From Apostichopus japonicus (Eukaryota; Echinodermata; Holothuroidea; Aspidochirotida; Stichopodidae): a stretch of DNA of 64,000 bases. Positions 1 through 12,688 of this stretch are shown here, piece by piece; within the stretch, counting starts at the first letter, position 1, and every line of letters starts with the position of its first letter. The notes below the pieces were generated by a model. That model was not told where the DNA came from, did no database searches, and saw only the letters and a program-made list of their open reading frames with translations. Where the stretch lies: contig NC_092563.1 in the NCBI RefSeq assembly GCF_037975245.1, positions 29,351,960 through 29,415,959 on the forward strand, read 5' to 3'. The translations under genes were made by a program, and so were the position numbers.

Positions 1-202
1 TGACGATGTGTCCCTGTTCTGAATGCCGAATTGTAGTAAACTGCGAGGGTCCTTTTTTTCTGTCCAGCAAACGAGATGTAGTCCCGATTTCGAGGTCTGT
101 CTACTAAGAATGCACAAACAAGAGTGGCACTTAATTTTATCAAGACTTTGGAATGGAGAAGACATGTTGATGAAGATGATTATCATTTCAAAGGATATCT
201 AC

Positions 203-360
203 TGTTCTCTTGATCATCTTGTACATTCCTGATGCTTTGATTGACTCTCTTGTGTTGTTGATCCAGTTCTGCCTCTACTTCATCCAGGGTACTGATTTCT
301 TGTTTCAGTATTTCTACTCTCTCGCTAGCCTCTTTGGTGTTGGTGCCTGGTCCACCACCC
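203..360 (-). CDS. E2F4/5: E2F4/5-like transcription factor, exon 3 (coiled-coil / marked-box start)
   Basis: This exon follows the DNA-binding domain and encodes the start of the dimerisation region, with the family stretches GGPGTNTKEA, ELDQQHKRVNQSIRNV and DDQENS. The acceptor is a strong pyrimidine-rich tract ending in cttcag just above 360, and its first base completes the Lys codon split by the previous exon, so the spliced reading passes from QWK into GGGPG as in vertebrate E2F4/5. The donor is less certain: the best GT (gtagat) follows base 203. The heptad-like leucine-rich segment pairs with a DP protein in known E2Fs. Later exons (rest of the marked box, pocket-protein-binding transactivation end) must lie left of the window; I could not find them in bases 1-200. 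Confidence 0.82.
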
Positions 361-1202
361 CTGAAGTATAAGCAAAAAAAAAAAAACACCAATTATTAGA
401 ACCATATCGATCGATTCACAAGGATGTACTGATGATCAGTCCGATTTGATGCACATTCAGAGTTTTCTAGCAATCAAATAATCCTGAGCTGATTTTAATA
501 TGTAATAGGTAATCACTTTTTAAGAAAATGTATGTGTCTGAAACATCCATGGGGATACCTTCAGTGTACTTAAAACGTGTTAAAACACTAATACTGTAGT
601 CACATTGCACAAACCTCAAAACAATGGTCTCTACCAGGGGTTGACTTAATCAGAGGGTCAACGTTACTTTTACAGGGCAATTGTAGAAATTGCTTTAGAT
701 TTCCTTGAAATAACAAGGCACCACAACATCTCTTCAACTTTCAAAATGGCACCAAGTGAGAGAAAACACGTACAGAAATGTGAGAAAACATGAAGGGTTC
801 GTTTATAACAACGTTCATCTCTAGGTAGCTCCAGCAGCAGCTGCTGTTTTTTTAAGGGAATATTTTTTGCTGGAGTTGTCGGCAACTTTTGAGCTCTGAT
901 TTAATGTTGCCACATGAAGTTCATGTTCAAGATAAATAATCAGGCCAGTATGGCAACTTGAAAAGGGGCAAATTGTTCGTTGCCATCCCAAACAGGTGAT
1001 GTTTTAAGGGCATTAAAATTGAAATTGAAGAGGCACTGCCAGGTGGGAAATTGATGTCTGCGCTGCTGGTTATTTTGAGCCCAAGTCTCTTCCATGCTAT
1101 TCTAATACGCAATCCAAAATAGAAATTGCAACTGTTTCGATTTGACGGTGGTAGGGTGCAGCAATCTTAATCAAAGAATCTAATAGGTTATATATAACTT
1201 AC

Positions 1203-1312
1203 TTCCATTGAATACTATTTTTTGATTTCTTTTCAATCAATCCAATTCCTTCTAAAACATTTGTAATATCGTAGATTCTCCGTTTTTGTCTCACAGCAAG
1301 TTTATCTGCAGC
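1203..1312 (-). CDS. E2F4/5: E2F4/5-like transcription factor, exon 2 (winged-helix DNA-binding core)
   Basis: Encodes [20 protein letters not shown] followed by [17 protein letters not shown], the recognition-helix part of the E2F winged-helix domain. The [13 protein letters not shown] stretch is essentially invariant in E2F1-6. The exon is 110 nt, preceded by a ctttcag acceptor and followed by a consensus gtaagt donor, and ends in phase 2. The [16 protein letters not shown] version matches the E2F4/5 branch best. With exons 1 and 3 it gives a continuous reading, so this looks like a functional gene and not a retrocopy. Confidence 0.93.
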
Positions 1313-2482
1313 CTGAAAGCAAAAAAAAAAGGCAATATATTTTTTTTTAGAAAACTTAGAAGAAACGATGAAAACTTCACAAGAAATTGATGGTCATCTG
1401 CTTGAAAAACATTTTTTTCATTCTGTAGAATCTTATCACCTAACATTGTGTGGAAATAAAAGATCAATTCTGTTCTAACTAAAACAATCATGATGGGTAA
1501 TTCTCAACACAAGCCAGTGTACCATGTGATCGGTATGTTCATAAACAACAGAAATAACCATAGGTTGGAAAACTGGTTTTAAGAGCTACATCCCATCACC
1601 TTAATTCCATGTATACAGTACATTGCCTAGCCGTTACATCTGGAATGGGAGTCCCTGTTGTCACCAAGGATGTTGAAATCATATCAGCTGTTTGTTATGT
1701 GAATCTACTCAGTCAAATTAGCCAACGAACAGTCATTCACCATCAGTTTAACCGAAAGGCCTACGTCCTTATTTCATGTTCAAATACCACTGTGACAATT
1801 GTAACTACCAGGCTACCTATGAAACCTCATTTTCACTAATTAATTGTTTAAGTTAAGTTGTCATCCACACTGCCTTCAGGTGAGTGCTCGAGAAATACTA
1901 TAAAATTCCTCCTGTGGGTTAATACGGTTAACCCAAGGAAAACATGGTTGTATTGCCTCAGCCTGTCCTGGTATATCAACCACATTTACACCAAGCTACC
2001 ACTTGTACCAAAGGAGTTTTCTCTACAGTAAGTGATTTTTCCAATCGAACTCTCAGTCTCAACTTACTGCTACTGCTACAGGTGGTTTCTAAACGGTACC
2101 AGGTTGCTGTGTCCTAGCCTAAATACTACGTATTGCTATGAATATGAGTCTGTAGTGAAACATGATTTTAGGCAAGCCCAGTCTGAAGTGTATGTCCTGA
2201 ACACCGCCCTGTAAAGCTTTTCAAAATATGAATCATTGTAGTATAAAGGAGCTTTATCTAATGCAAAATGCATTTTTAACTTAGAATGAGCTTGACAACT
2301 ACCACTAATGGCAACTGTGTCCAAACGACGTCAAGTATGAGGAATTTCAAACGTTGCTTCACTGTGGGAACAAAGGATTTATGGTGTTTGACATACCATC
2401 ACATGCACGAGGCACACCAATCAAAACAAAACCACGTCACAACTTTTCTCAAGGGTTTCCAAATATAAAAGATAATACTTGC

Positions 2483-2614
2483 ATTTTTGAGATCTAAAAC
2501 TCCATCCTGAGCTTCTTGTAACAGCTCGACAAATCGAGTCGTCAGTAAACCTAGGCTTTTTTCGTGTCTACTTTGAGGAGAATTCACAGTCCCTCCGGAT
2601 GCGGCCAACGCCAT
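2483..2614 (-). CDS. E2F4/5: E2F4/5-like transcription factor, exon 1 (start codon, N-terminus of DNA-binding domain)
   Basis: Exon 1 starts at an ATG and encodes 44 residues. A short Ala/Gly/Ser-rich leader is followed by [20 protein letters not shown] and [10 protein letters not shown], the opening helices of the E2F winged-helix domain. E2F proteins bind TTTSSCGC-type sites as heterodimers with DP. E2F4/5 lack the long N-terminal cyclin-A-binding region of E2F1-3, and the very short leader here fits that. The length matching E2F4/5 requires the exon to end after the Asn codon, immediately before gcaagt, that is a GC-AG intron. The nearest GT donor lies four bases further and would put the join out of frame. 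The gene runs off the left edge of the window and is transcribed in the same direction as cebpg, which lies upstream of it. Confidence 0.88.
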
Positions 2615-5600
2615 GCTTAGATCTGCAGAGGTCTGTGTATAGTGTATGTGCTCTATACTATACTGAGTGTGTGTAATATAACGATTGCGATAAGCATGTC
2701 CATATGTAAACCGTTAATTCGAAATTCGGTCATTGCACTTTGTAGAGGGCAGCAGTCTCGTCAAAGCGTCATGTTTCCATAGATACAAGCAGCACCAATG
2801 TTACTCTACAGAAGAGCGTACGGCACATTCTCGGCTAACCAGCCAGCTAATGAATCATAATGTGATTAGCATGAACACAATATTGGATCATCTAAAGTGT
2901 AAATTTTTTTTCTTTTTCATATTAGTTCATGCAAAAATATGTGTATTTTCAAACAGCCGAGTCAAGTGAAGTGTTATCAAATAGTGAGTTGTAAGATCAT
3001 TTACTAGGTTCAGTGGTTCCCACAGCGACATAAATCTGTTTGCAGGATGAGGGGACGGGGAGGGATTAGGGGGAAAAAGGCAGCTTTGTTATGTAAGAGA
3101 ATATACGCAGATCTATATTAATCAATTAGGGAGCTGTCATTCTGGACGGTGGCGAGGATTGTAAACGATTTAAGGTTTGAATTTGCTGCCAGAAAAAAAT
3201 CGTGTGTACATTGTAATTCGTTTATATGTGACCAAAATCCTTTAGCCTATGCATTGTTTGAAGACACGTTCGTTATTGATCATTTTAATGAATCCATACG
3301 CTCAATGTTGGTAGTCAAAATTTGATTTGTGTATATTCGAGTCCAAGACATTCCAGTCCGGCTTCATTCAAATGGACCCGAGCTAGTTGTCGACTCCGCA
3401 GACTTGTTCACAAAGAATGTCCATCATCTCGGCGTCGGTCTCCAATCACTCGTAAGCTGTGGGCGTTCATTTAGTTATCCAAATTACATGAGACCCAGGG
3501 CCATTGAGACATGTTCGAGATGACTATCGGTATATGGCAGAGGATTCAGACCAGTGCTCAACCAATCATTTGTAATAATTATGAAAAATGAAGCCTGTTT
3601 GAAACACACTACTCCGCTGCTCTAAAACTGAATTATTGGGGTGAGACCGAGAACAGCAGAGACCCGCTGACTGAACAGTGAAACCTGGACAGTATGGTAC
3701 CCTATCTCGCAATGCCAGAGTTCTACCACACATGCCGCTAGTATACTGAACTTCAAGTAGGAATGATGGTCCACTTAGGCCTATAAATACCACGTACCAT
3801 GGAATCATAAACAAATAAAGTAAACAGATACAGACTAGTGGGTGGTATGAGACAAATGAAGGATGGTCCAAACTTGTATGTTAAAGTCTGAAACATCACT
3901 TGAAGTTTGACCCTCATTTCTGTATGCATTCAATATTTATACGACCAATAAACTAAAGTGTGTGCAAAATTCTACTGAAAAAAACCCTATACGGCGAAGG
4001 AAGAATTAATCCCTTCCATGTCAATAATTGGACTTTAAGTCTACACACAAGGTGTAGAGAATTATGCAAAGAATAATTGTTAAACTAATTAAACTGGTAG
4101 CCAATTGTTGTCTGAAAGGACCACGAGAGTTTGAGAAAATGATATGAATTGACAGAAGTATATTTCTTTGTACTATGCGAAAAGCTTAACATACCGACCT
4201 GCTTCCCCACTCAGGTACTCCCATCCATCCCTTCTCCCCCCTCCCTTCCCTGTCAGAAGCTAGCAAACAAGATATGTTGTGCACTAGCATTGAAGGAGAA
4301 GGAGAAAACAAAAACAGCTGAATTCTGAAAATTTAATAATCTGCTCTTTCCGGAAGACAGCAAGGAATTGAAGAATCAGTGACCAGGAAAATGAGTAGAT
4401 TTAATAGTGTTTTATTCACGTCTGTTCGTTTTACATAAACTGATGACAATTCACCAAACCCACATCATTACCACAGGGACATCATGGACTTACTTTGTAC
4501 AAAATTTGCTCTCTATAACTAGCACTCCCCTCCCAAAGTTCAACAATTGTACACACAAACTTTGGTCTTAAATTTGCTTTAATACCTGTTTGGATGCAGT
4601 ATAAGTCAGTAATATCAATTATAGCAATTCCCATCACAGGAACAAACACGTCCTCAGAATCGTCCCCCCCCCCCTCCTTTTTTGAAGTCTTCATTTCCCT
4701 TCAAATAAGAGTATATAATCCTTTATCCCATATTTATCCCAGTGGTAGTAGTCTACCCCCCCCCCCCACCACCTCTCTCCAGGCCTGGGCACACTAGATG
4801 TGATTTTGAGACCCTAAGAAATGATCTACGTAGTCAAAACCTACTCCCAGGCAGGCCGACAAGTCAATAGAAGACGCAACAGCAGTTTGATTTTCTCACG
4901 TGTATTTACAGTTTGTACAATTCTTCATCAGTCAGAAGTATTATTGCAGCTTCCAGATTCTGACAACCTTCTGACAAAATGTTTACAGAAAATGAGATGG
5001 TAAAGAAGCCTAGAGACAAAGGCAAAACATTTAAGAAAACAATAGAGAGAAAAAAAACACATTACAAAAATAAGTATAAGTACACCTACCCCGCTGTCTA
5101 ACCTCTATGTATAATATCATATATATAACTTTAATTCATAATTTATTAACATTCATGTATGTACCTTTAATGTGAAGTCAAAAGACAAAAGGAAAAATGT
5201 TGGTAACATTTCAGTAAGTCTACAAACACATACTTAAAAGTAATCAGTATTGATCATCAATGTTAGCATGCAGAAACTTCTGGCCTTTTAAACTTCTGAC
5301 CATCAAAAATAACATGAACAAGAGTGTTGAATTAGACAATTAAATGGCTTCTTGAGGGAATATTCTTTACTGGTGAGAGTAAAACACCACCATATATACT
5401 TCAAGCATGAGCGGCCATTATTTAAATTTGGAGCATATTTGGAAGTAGTACTGCTGACTTTTAATTTCTGTCAACTTGCAGAACATTAACTTGATAGGAC
5501 AATTCTGCCTTTAAATTTTAATTTTCTGTTGCAAATGATTACTTAAAAGTGATCCATAATAAATTGCAAAAGTGTGTCGGCAAAGTTATTTTGTTTGATT

Positions 5601-7458
5601 AATAAATCAGGAAAGAATACCTTTGATTATAAGTCAGTCCTTTTAGGGAAAATGCAAGAATTCAAACAAAAAACAGCTGTGATAAACACCATCTGTATTT
5701 ATCCCAACTCAGCACGTTCTAAAATCCTGCTAGATGTTTGAAAAAAGTTTTTAGTTAAGACAATCTCTGCAAAACTTACATTCAGATATGAATATATCCG
5801 AGATGGCAAAGTCCGAAGGGTGTAGCAAAACACAACCGAAAGACTGACCACTTTTTGGTCATTCTAGCATATATAATGGATAAGTAGATGGCCTTCAAAA
5901 TGGTTGGTTGCTGGTGCCCATCCAATAAATAGAACTCCTAGGAAATTTGAATGGATGTTATCCCAGCACATACAGCATGAACTGCTTTTGAGGAAAATCT
6001 TGCTACGATCAAAATAGTTCACTTTTATACAAATTTTTACCTGCAAAAACATTTAGTTAGACTCAAGTCACTTAAATTTTGAATCTGATGTGACCTGAAC
6101 AAATTTGTAAAATATTTTTTCCACATTGAAATGATACAGTGACTCAAGTCCATGACTTGACTCGAGTCAGAGAATTACCGGTCATGACTTGCTCTAAAAC
6201 TGAAGAGGTTCATTACAACTCTGGATAGACTGTCTAGCCCCTAAATGACACTAAGACAAATGTACTAACAAAATAGCAACAAAGAAAATATTCAGGCCTT
6301 CCTTGGTATTTTCTCCATAAACCTGACTACTTTCAATGCCTTTAAATCAGTAATTTATGCATTTTAATCAGGAGTGTCTTGCCTTTCCCAAACTCTGCAC
6401 AAAGGTAAATGACATCTGTACTGTTTTTGATGCGTAATTTAACCTTTGTTTTAATAAGAAAGCGCTGGTATACTGCCATATGGGAAAGTAAACTTTGTAG
6501 TACTCTGACTGACCGTTTATACCGAGATTAGAAAAACCTCTTCCATCAACAGGATATTTACAGGTTCCAATGGGCATTACTTATGTGCCAATGATCCTTA
6601 AACCTTCAGATAAATACTTACTTAAACAGAGAGCATGGATGCCAATTTCAGATTCCAAACAAGTGGTACAGTATTATAGCAGGTTGCTATTAAACATATA
6701 GATTTCTTTTGTAGTAGGTTACCTTGACTACCATTAAACAGAGCACAATGTATCTAAATATTTCAGATGACCATGTCACCATTACACATTTTAAGGTATC
6801 TTAGCTGTCAGAAAAAGAAATATTGCTCGGGTATTGTGAAAAAAAAACTGCCGTTTGAAAGCATAATGTGCTTTTTATATTGTGCTACTTACATAGGCCA
6901 CAGTTAGAAAGCAAAACATCTAGTTGATAGTTAATACATAATAGACTGGTACACAGTATTAGTGCAGGGCATGAAGCTAATGCAGCAGAATGCAGAACAT
7001 ACAGTGGAAAATGGAATATAACTTATGTCACATGCTACCTAAGGTGCCATTTCCAAGCAGAACGTAACTTACGTAATGGGCTACCTAAACTGTAATTAGA
7101 AAGCAGAACATATACTAATATGATAAGCTACCATTAAACAATGGAACATACTGTGAACAAAAGGACACCTTAGCTGCTTTGGTGGAAAAATGGTTTTAAT
7201 AATCACTTGGCTTCATTGCAATCAATAACATAACAAAAAGAATTGAATATGTTGCTACTATCCCCAAAAACTATGTCACCTATTTTCAAAAATCTGATGG
7301 ACATCTTGGGCTAAAAATAGAATATAATTTTTTTCCTTAAGTCTAGGACATTTAATGGCAACGAAAAAGACAACAAAAGTAATAAAAATGTGTTTCACTT
7401 TAATTTTAGGGTCCAAGGTATTATGGGACTTATTTACACATAACGAGAAGACCTCATG
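2615..7458. other. Intergenic region between E2F4/5 and cebpg
   Basis: I see no convincing coding exon here. The right-hand part probably contains the long 3' untranslated region of cebpg (minus strand). Reverse-strand AATAAA signals occur near 5,145 and 4,406, and either could mark its end, but I cannot choose. The first few hundred bases above 2,615 should hold the E2F promoter; no TATA box or clear factor site stands out. Two short C-runs (about 4,665 and 4,755) are the only simple repeats noted. Confidence 0.5.
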
Positions 7459-8079
7459 TCAGCCGCTACTTTCTGATAAGATGACTTGCTGGGCAACCTG
7501 TGAGAGCGTGCTAAGAACATGAGCCGCTTGCACAGGTAGGATCTCGATGGTGTCGTTGCTCTCCCCCAGGATCGTGCTCACGTTCTCTCCGTCCACCGAT
7601 AGCTCGATGGTATTGGCAACGATGAGTTTCGATCCAGAGTTCTCGATGACGGTAGGTTCTGCGACCAATTTGCTAGACGCTCCAGAGTTAAATAACCCAA
7701 AGGTAGTGCTTGGGTCTGGCAATTCCTCAGCATGCGAAAGAAACAAGTCCTTGAGGACGCTCAGCTCCTTCGAGAGGAGCGAGACCTTCCCCTCCAGCTT
7801 GCTATTTTCAGCTTTCAACTCATTTATCTTATCCAGAGTTTGCTGGGTCTTCCATCGGCTCTTGTCTCGGCTCTTTCGGACAGCTACATTGTTACGTTCT
7901 CTTCGTTTCTTGTACTCTTCGCTGTCCTTGTCATGCAGGTACTTTTTCTGGGAGCGTCCCATTTTACCGCCTCCGGTAGTTTTGACTTCCTCCAAGGACC
8001 CTTCCGCATCTGAGGTCACGCTCATGTCGTCTCCGGGTTCATGCGCCTTCGGTAGTATCGGTACTAGAGCTGTTGCCAT
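7459..8079 (-). CDS. cebpg: C/EBP-gamma-like bZIP transcription factor
   Basis: A 206-residue bZIP protein. The basic region lies at residues 57-78 (KKRRERNNVAVRKSRDKS, with the Asn-Asn-x-Ala-Val-x-x-Ser-Arg pattern of C/EBP proteins), followed at about 82-115 by a leucine zipper ending KELSVLKDLFLSHAEE, the hallmark of C/EBP-gamma. C/EBP-gamma lacks a classical transactivation domain and heterodimerises with other C/EBP and ATF4-type factors. The Gly/Ser-rich N-terminus and the Thr/Ser/Val-rich C-tail (residues 120-206) show no domain; the tail is longer than in vertebrates. I chose the ATG at 8,079 because it lies in a perfect GCCATGG context. The frame is open upstream to a strong acceptor (long T-rich tract, ttttag) just above 8,135, consistent with a 5' untranslated exon plus one coding exon, the vertebrate CEBPG layout. 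Confidence 0.93.
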   Translation of the reverse strand: MATALVPILPKAHEPGDDMSVTSDAEGSLEEVKTTGGGKMGRSQKKYLHDKDSEEYKKRRERNNVAVRKSRDKSRWKTQQTLDKINELKAENSKLEGKVSLLSKELSVLKDLFLSHAEELPDPSTTFGLFNSGASSKLVAEPTVIENSGSKLIVANTIELSVDGENVSTILGESNDTIEILPVQAAHVLSTLSQVAQQVILSESSG

Positions 8080-9996
8080 GGCGAGGAGTGGATTTGGACC
8101 TGGTAGTGTGTACTTCACTGCTGGGATGTAACCTCCTAAAACAAAAGAAAACAGACAAATAATAAAGATAGCTTTGTTAAATTAGTGACATAGTCACCCT
8201 ACAACATTGAGTGATGACTTTGCCAGAGCCTCACAGGTTTCACTACAGTGGTGTCTCACAGAAAAAATCTATGACTCAGGGATTGAGAAAATTTAAGTAG
8301 AATTGTCTTCATTTTTGGATATTCTAAAACAGATTACCTCAATAGTACTTGCAAGAATAACCAGATATTTTTTCTTTTCATAATACACCATCACACGAAT
8401 ATAGTAAACAATATTTCTCACATCCTTCAGCAGACCTTTCCATTGTTCCTGTGAGCTTATTAATTTACTTAAATTACTTAAAGTCTCAATACGAGTTTGC
8501 TGATGAATTTTGCTAAACAAACTTCCGAAGTGGATCAATGGTTCTTATTCTTAATGCACTATGACCAAGTGTGTTTAATGGAGAAAAACTGTCGCAATCA
8601 AAAGAAAGGTGCCCTTATGGCGCAAATGATTTACCGTAAAATCACTGCGACCACCCATTTCAGCATGTTTGTTACAAAAATGTAAAAAAAATAGTCTAAA
8701 CATGCGGCCCGATCAAGATCTTCTTTTCACAATTCCATGCAGGAAACGTATGAAAACACTCGTTTATTCATTGCAATGGAAGGAAATTTCGCAAACTACA
8801 TCGGTAAGACCGAGAGAAAGATACAAGAGCAGGGACGTCTAGAAGACAAGCTAACCATGAAAGTAAAAGTAAGCATAGGCCTAACGGTCGTAAACAAAAA
8901 TGAGAGTTTTGATTGGCGCATGATCTCTTGGGCGGGGCTTGCAAATTTTGATTATAGAAGTTTATAGAATTTACGGACTCGTTAATAAATCTGGCAAATT
9001 TTATTCAGCTCTTTTTTGACGACAGATAACTCAATAAAAATGATGAATATTGATATGAAAATTGCATAGAACCGTGCATTTTCACTGAACTTTTAGTGCA
9101 GTAAGCTGGAAAGTTTGGAGTGTAAATTTGGCAAACACGTACTGAGACTTTAAAACAAGTTTTGACAGTAGAAATAGGCCTCACACCGTAGTGTAAAGTG
9201 GGAATGTGGATAATATTATGTCTTAGTTGGTTTATGTTACTTGCTAATTTAGAAGTGAAGTATTTAGTTATAAGTTTTCTTTCCTACATATCGCTAAGAA
9301 AAGGTCTGAAATATCCTTTGGATTTGATGTTCAACCTATGACCTTTTTTCCCTTTGTTATTTAATTTCAACTGCTCAAAGCATCTCCAAAAGATGGCGCT
9401 ATTCCAGATTGCCAAAAGCAGTTTTTTTTTGTAATGTTGTTTGTGAGGGCTAACTACAGTAATGGTGTCTGTTGCTCAGTAGAAACATTTCCAGAGCCCA
9501 AGAAATTCATGGAAATGTTTGATATGAAATAAATGTGTGGAACGATAAAACAAGGGATACTACTACTTCCCAAATAAAGTCAATCTATTCAATACAACCT
9601 TTGATCTTTTTATCATAATTGTAAATTAGTTTAAATGTCCTTTCCCATCGGTATAATTCGCATATTTTTTATATAGAATATTCTGAGTTTTGTCCTTGAG
9701 TTGTCATTTTCTAGAACCTCATAAGTAAAACATCCAGTTTGGGGTTATCTTTTGTACTATAAAAGCAGTTTTACAAGAAATTTTGAGCATTTTTCTTTCA
9801 GTGCTTTTTTGAAACCAAAAGTTTATCAGCTTGACTAATCAACTTTCACTTCAAATTATGAAAGTAAACAAGAATGGTTTTTGAAGTTTCCACAGTGTTT
9901 TTAAAATGCAATTAATACTACAATGAACCAGAAAGCCAACAGACATAACTCAGTAACATTTAATGCAAGACTACACACAACATACTACACTAATAA

Positions 9997-10555
9997 TTGT
10001 GGACAGCAAGAAACATGGATCATGTGGACTTAAGTATCAATTTTATCCAAGTTTTACTTTTCGTGTTATCTTTAGGAGACGAATTTCATTACATACTTGT
10101 TTGTCCTTACTTTTCAGCTGATAGGATTGAGTTTTTGAAACCATATTTTAGGAAAAGACTCAGTTCTACTGTATTAAAATGAAGAATTTGTGTCAATTAT
10201 CAGGTAGAAGTGTACTTGTAAATCTAAGTAAATTTTGTAGTAAAATTCTAATAACTTTTGTCACTTAAGAAAGTTACTTATATATCTTAACAGTCTCTGG
10301 TGCCACCGTTCATTTTTAGACTTTTCTTAAGTCTTCCCCACTGCCCCCCCCCTCTTCTTCTCAATCAATTCAGCACAAATCTTTGATAGAATCGTGTGTC
10401 AATCTTTTTTCATTCCTTTCTACTCCCTATGTTCTTAAGTTATATGTTATTTGTTATGCAGATTGTTAATCTCTGGATTGTTATTGAAATGTACCTTGTA
10501 TATTATCTTATACCTCACTGAGGTGATGTGGAGAAAATAAACTGAAACTGATATA
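9997..10555 (+). mobile_element. 5'-truncated non-LTR retrotransposon (LINE) 3' end
   Basis: The reading GDEFHYILVCPYFSADRIEF, then KPYFRKRLSS and, in another frame, KNLCQLSGRSVLVNLSKF, is the usual carboxy-terminal end of a LINE ORF2 (the HYILVCPYF zinc-knuckle-like block). About 280 bp of 3' untranslated sequence follows, ending in aataaactgaaactga, a typical 3' tail of this class. One frameshift or stop separates the two coding pieces, so it is dead. It lies antisense to cebpg in its intron. Confidence 0.65.
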
Positions 10556-11299
10556 ATCATTGCTCAGAATTTGACCTCCACACAAACCAATAATAATCTT
10601 GGGCTCACTTGGGTGATCCACATAGCAAGTATGAAGGTTCTTTTTTAGAACTTTATTGTATTGCCTTGTGCTCTGGATACCTGCACTATATAAATAACAG
10701 TTATTATTTATTATTTACAAGCCAAGGCGTGACACACAACACCGCATTGAACAAGGATCTAATTTAACACATTAATTAATTGCTAATTATAACCTTCATA
10801 TGATGAAAACATAATCCAGTAGACCAGAGTCTTACTTCAATGATCAACTGCAATCTCACTTTGATAAATACTCCTGAAGTGGCCTTGGTGAAATTGCTGA
10901 CCAAATGCAAAAAATTACTTTTTGAGCACTACAAGAGAGAGGAATAATCTCAAGTTTTTTTAACTGAATAACATGCATGTGAATATAAAACTCAAAAGTT
11001 GAGATAAGGCAGTGAGAAAATAATATGGGAGACAAATTTTTCCACACAGCTGTGTGAAGTCTATTTTTAATACTGTCCCCAGAAATAATTTAGTTGTTGG
11101 AAACTGTTCCTTTGTGTTCTGTTTTTTCATTTTGTAGAAAATTTCTTGACTGTTCACAAGATGCAACAGATTAAGCTGGTGAATAGTGGTGGGTGTTCCG
11201 TGTTTGCCTTCATGGAAAATACTCAAACAGAAGTGTAATGGTACTTTATAAGATAAATCATGTTGGAAAGAACCTGGACGCGAAAACCAAACAATGAAC

Positions 11300-11416
11300 A
11301 GACTGAACCACTCTCAACTGCTGTCCCCTTGCATTGAGACTGTGATCATCGTCAGGTGTGTATCACGGTTCCCCTACAAGGGGAACATAATGCTACACAT
11401 GATCTTAGCCAAAAGG
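11300..11416 (-). repeat. U2-snRNA-like repeat, copy 1
   Basis: Read on the minus strand it begins CCTTTTGGCTAAGATCATGT followed by GTAG, nearly identical to the 5' domain of U2 snRNA. The remaining ~85 nt do not look like U2 but resemble the matching part of the copies at 38.2 kb and 62.4 kb (shared GATCATxGTCAG and GAGACTGTGA blocks on the plus strand). No Sm site is seen, so this is probably a snRNA-derived repeat or pseudogene, not a working U2 gene. Confidence 0.6.
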
Positions 11417-12088
11417 TAAATATCAGAAATAGAACTTTGGCTTGCAATGGCTTTGCAATGAATTGTTTTCAGAACAACTCATTCAGCAAATACATGTGAA
11501 ATGATAATAAAATGGTTGCAACTGTTCCCATACGATGAAGGTTGTACTTAATGCATCCTTTCTGTGGTGAGGAATGTTTAAATTAGTCTTTGAAGGCTTG
11601 ATATAGCCTAAACTAAATAAGTGCACAATGTACTGTAGGCCGCCTATAGGCCTTTGTTAGCTGTTGTACTACTGTACGTAGGCCTAGTTATAATGACACG
11701 TCAAATCCTTTCACTTTGATTGAATCAAACAATCACTTCCCACAAATTCTAGTTGTGTGAGTTAAACTAATCCATACTAATACCTGTTGTCTTAGTTTGA
11801 TCAAACGAATTCGGAGTAATTTATTCACACATAGTCCAAAGGTTTCTCAGCACTATTTCGATCAAACGTCAAATTATGAAAGTGTGTTGTTATAATATAC
11901 CGTACATGTTAGGAACGCAACACAACACAAGTCACCATTAACTTGTACGTAGTAAGGTATGTCGCAATCACCGAGTCCGTTGTAAACAAACCACTGTCAA
12001 AATTTTTGCGAGTGATTTTTTCGTTAAAATTTGCAAACTGATGTACGATCGATCAACAAGTCATTACAGAAAAGAATAAAGAACTTAC

Positions 12089-12235
12089 AGGAGGTTTTCA
12101 ATAACGGTGGTGTATCACCCACAGCAAATATATGGAGGAAGTAATAATCGGTTGGTTTCAAATTCTAAGCACCACGCCTCTGCTGAAAATTGTATTGTGC
12201 AATCACGACACACTGTAGGCAGGTTTGGCGTGCTT
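12089..12235 (-). other. cebpg: Candidate 5' untranslated exon of cebpg
   Basis: On the minus strand a consensus donor (cct|gtaagt) occurs at 12,088/12,089. No ATG is seen in the roughly 90 bases before it, as expected for a non-coding first exon. Joined to the coding exon at 8,135 it would leave the ATG at 8,079 as the first start codon, giving a 3.95-kb intron. The 5' limit is arbitrary. Evidence is only the splice site and the position, so treat it as a hypothesis. Confidence 0.4.
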
Positions 12236-12330
12236 TGTTAGCGCCCTCTAATATTTACATGTAAACGTCTGTACAAAGAGCGCCAAAAACACAAAAGCCC
12301 GGATGTTTTCCATAATGGGCTTAAATAGTA

Positions 12331-12535
12331 CAGGCGCGTATCCAGGGGGGGGGGGCGTTGGGGGCGCGCCCCCCGGGTAAGGAAAAGAGGAGAGAAAAAA
12401 AAAGAGAAGAAAAAAGGGACAAAGAGGGGGAAAAAGAAAAGGAGGAGAGGAAGGAAGGGAAAAGAAAAAGAAGAAAGAGAGAAAAAGGAGAAAAGGAGGG
12501 AGTAGAAGATAAACGCCAATACCTCGGGAAGAGAA
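12331..12535. mobile_element. Inverted-repeat element fragment with polypurine body (copy A)
   Basis: Starts CAGGCGCGTATCCAGG, a terminus shared with the elements at 40,236 and 62,842, then a G/C palindromic run and about 160 bases of almost pure purine (GAGAAAA-type). The far terminus is not clear. The copy-B counterpart is at 46,683. Confidence 0.5.
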
Positions 12536-12688
12536 AGAGGAACAGTCATTGTTTCGTTGTATCGATCGGCTCCCCGAGGGAGCGCTCTGTCGGGACTTCT
12601 TGGAAACGAGAAGTAATTATAGCTAACCTGTTCGATCGTATTCACTGCTAACCAGTTTGTTGTTATTTCGCATGTATTGACATTGAAT

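Larger units (their letters stand above)
8136..12088 (-). other. Presumed first intron of cebpg
   Basis: No coding exon is visible on either strand. It holds a plus-strand LINE 3' end (about 10,000-10,555) and a U2-snRNA-like repeat (11,300-11,416); the rest is AT-rich unique-looking sequence. Confidence 0.4.

Noticed and set aside
1-180. Next exon of the E2F gene
   Set aside because: Minus-strand frames show nothing like the marked-box continuation (YVTHEDI region); no supported splice site.
7547-8131. Plus-strand open frames opposite cebpg
   Set aside because: Antisense shadow of the bZIP coding exon; no family features.
12358-12651. Lys/Glu-rich open frame
   Set aside because: Translation of a polypurine tract inside an inverted-repeat element.
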